Part shown: positions 21,655-22,785 of the stretch, one piece after another
Position numbering within the stretch: the stretch's first letter is position 1
How the letters are laid out: each line of letters begins with the position of its first letter
Assembly (NCBI GenBank): GCA_900770895.1
Contig: CAAGMF010000087.1
Coordinates: 1-22,785, forward strand
DNA length: 22,785 nt
Direction of reading: 5' to 3'
From: an uncultured Mitsuokella sp.
GTDB lineage: Bacteria > Bacillota > Negativicutes > Selenomonadales > Selenomonadaceae
Program-made: the position numbers and the translations under genes
The notes under the pieces: model-generated
Told to the model about the DNA's origin: nothing
Databases searched by the model: none
What the model saw: the letters and a program-made list of their open reading frames with translations, nothing else

Positions 21655-21707
21655 CAATCTGTAGCGACTAATTTATAGTTCAACTATAAATTAGTCGCTA
21701 CAGATTG
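21655..21707. repeat. Perfect 53-base palindrome upstream of the AAA+ gene
   Basis: The 26 bases from 21655 (CAATCTGTAGCGACTAATTT and six more) are exactly reverse-complemented by 21682-21707, around a single central C. In the minus-strand transcript it would be a 26-bp hairpin whose last base is the first G of the GGAGG ribosome site. It could be an operator, a translation-control hairpin, or the end of a mobile element. No T-tract follows. Confidence 0.9.
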
Positions 21708-21770
21708 TCAAGGTGGCCGCTGCTGACGGGGAGCGTTCAGGCGGATACGGTGAATCAGCAGTGAGAGGGC

Positions 21771-21813
21771 AAAAGAAAAGGCACCTGCAGCTTTACGGGC
21801 TGGCAGGTGCCTT
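21771..21813 (-). terminator. Terminator of the trxB-trxA operon
   Basis: AAGGCACCTGC (21778-21788) pairs with GCAGGTGCCTT (21803-21813). On the minus strand it is followed by TTTTCTTTT. Lying 85 bases past trxA, it ends that operon. Confidence 0.88.
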
Positions 21814-21898
21814 CCTTTATGGGGCGCTATTCGGTCACTCGCCATGTCTGGTCGGGTGACTGTTGCTCACACGGATTCTTCCTCATGCAGATCGGGAT

Positions 21899-22210
21899 TT
21901 ACTGCGCGATGAAGCTCTCGAGCTGCTCCGGCGGGATCAGGCCTACAGACTGGCTGACCGGCTTGCCGTCGCGGAACAGGACGAGCGTCGGGATGCTCAT
22001 GACGTTGAACTGCTGGGCGAGCTCGGGCTGCTCATCAACGTTGATGCGGCCGACTTTCAGCTCGGTGTGCTGGGCAGCTACCTGATCGATGATCGGGGAG
22101 AGCATGCGGCACGGGCCGCACCAGTCAGCCCAGAAGTCGAGCAATACGAGGCCCTGGGCCTGCAGCACTTCAGCGCTGAAATTATCCTTGGTTATGGTCA
22201 CGTTGTTCAT
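21899..22210 (-). CDS. trxA: Thioredoxin
   Basis: Small cytoplasmic redox protein that reduces protein disulfides, 103 residues, full length. The active site is WCGPC (30-34), and the cis-proline loop is IPT (73-75). FWADWCGPC and the FRDGKPV turn are standard thioredoxin features. A strong GAGGAGG lies at good spacing before the ATG at 22210. It starts 34 bases after the reductase-like gene on the same strand, so reductase and substrate are made together. Confidence 0.97.
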   Translation of the reverse strand: MNNVTITKDNFSAEVLQAQGLVLLDFWADWCGPCRMLSPIIDQVAAQHTELKVGRINVDEQPELAQQFNVMSIPTLVLFRDGKPVSQSVGLIPPEQLESFIAQ

Positions 22211-22244
22211 GATAAACCTCCTCTATAGTATCTGGGTTATTTCC

Positions 22245-22785
22245 TTACGAATCTTGCTTTGAACTCTGGGGACGGGATTTCTGGCGCAGGTAGCGCACGG
22301 CAGCGAGTCCGGCTTCGGCGCCCTCGTAGACGGCCTTGGCGACCTGCAGCAGGCCACCGGTGCTGTCGCCAGCGGCGAACAGGCCGGGGATGTTCGTGGC
22401 CATGTGCTCATCGACGCGGACCGAGCGGCCGTCATCCGTCAGCAGGGCTCCGGCCTTGCGCGCCAGGATGGTACTGCCGGCGGTGCCCAGGGCGATGAAT
22501 AGTCCGGCCAGCGGCACGGTCTGCCCGCTCGTCAGCTCGACAGCTGCGAGCCGATGCGGTGTGGTGTCCGGGGCAGGCGTCAGAGCCTGCAGCGGCTCGG
22601 TATATACCGTCACACCTGTCGGCACACCGGCAGGTGCCGGGGCTCCGTTCGTGAACAGGCTGACCTCGCCGGCAATCGGCAGGAGCACGCCGAGTTCATG
22701 CAGGGCGTAGTCGCCGGCGCCGAGCACCCCGACCGGCTTGCCGCGGTAGAAGAAGGCATCGCAGATGGCGCAGTAGCTGACCCCG
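22245..22785 (-). CDS. Thioredoxin reductase-like flavoprotein, 5' end outside the window
   Basis: The last 179 residues of a TrxB-family FAD protein are visible; the N-terminal FAD-binding half is beyond 22785. The redox pair is CAIC in GVSYCAICDAFFYRGKP, as in thioredoxin reductases. Next comes the nucleotide-binding loop GVLGAGDYALHE. Where NADPH-dependent enzymes have HRRxxxR, this one has SLFTNGAPAP, so the motif that binds the NADPH 2'-phosphate is missing. The FAD-binding C-terminal part IPGLFAAGDSTGG is intact. It sits directly before trxA. It may use another electron donor (NADH, or ferredoxin as in clostridial FFTR enzymes); that is inference. Confidence 0.88.
   Translation of the reverse strand, partial: GVSYCAICDAFFYRGKPVGVLGAGDYALHELGVLLPIAGEVSLFTNGAPAPAGVPTGVTVYTEPLQALTPAPDTTPHRLAAVELTSGQTVPLAGLFIALGTAGSTILARKAGALLTDDGRSVRVDEHMATNIPGLFAAGDSTGGLLQVAKAVYEGAEAGLAAVRYLRQKSRPQSSKQDS

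Noticed and set aside
20363..21707. Insertion sequence made of the AAA+ gene with its two flanking hairpins
   Set aside because: The two hairpins are unrelated in sequence, and I found no target duplication and no transposase. The gene family is not a transposase.
1..22785. tRNA, rRNA genes and CRISPR arrays
   Set aside because: I read both strands for cloverleaf-like segments, rRNA core motifs and regularly spaced repeats and found none.

Overview
The window starts at a raw contig end. Bases 1-31 are an Illumina sequencing adapter, not genome. The rest looks like chromosome from an anaerobic, fairly high-GC Firmicute with Gram-positive-type signals: GGAGG ribosome sites, TATAAT promoters and hairpin terminators. 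The gene families fit Negativicutes/Selenomonadaceae (Mitsuokella- or Selenomonas-like). That placement is inference from gene content and GC, not from a search.

Layout. 301-2475: a PcrA/UvrD-type helicase. 2476-3211: no long gene, but dense content. It holds a decayed beta-repeat gene end, a terminator, a 26-residue membrane peptide, and a convergent small antisense RNA. Together these have the architecture of an Fst/par type I toxin-antitoxin locus. 3091-5951, minus strand: a broken second copy of the end of nfo, the SotB-type exporter, intact nfo, and thiT behind a structured leader. 6179-8715, minus: a phosphohexomutase and a YitT membrane protein. 8943-11691, plus: an acidic amino acid/dicarboxylate symporter, bioY, and a PHP-domain phosphoesterase. 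11782-16170, plus: mnmE, mnmG and rsmG (tRNA and rRNA modification), with a long imperfect inverted repeat between mnmE and mnmG.

16310-20330 is a visibly AT-richer block. It holds a Na+/alanine-type symporter and a close homologue of 2,2-dialkylglycine decarboxylase in one minus-strand operon, with a divergent LysR regulator and a clear T-N11-A box between them. This reproduces the dgdR-dgdA arrangement and suggests uptake and breakdown of 2-aminoisobutyrate-like or related amino acids. At its edge is a second copy of the antitoxin RNA/terminator sequence from 2945-3013, without a toxin. 20407-21642 is an AAA+/DUF4143 ATPase whose ribosome site abuts a perfect 53-base palindrome. 21899-22785 is a trxB-trxA operon; trxB runs off the end and lacks the usual NADPH motif.

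The best candidates for undescribed biology are the type I toxin-antitoxin locus with its orphan copy, the dgd cluster with an active-site change, the nfo tail duplication around sotB, and the palindrome in front of the AAA+ gene.
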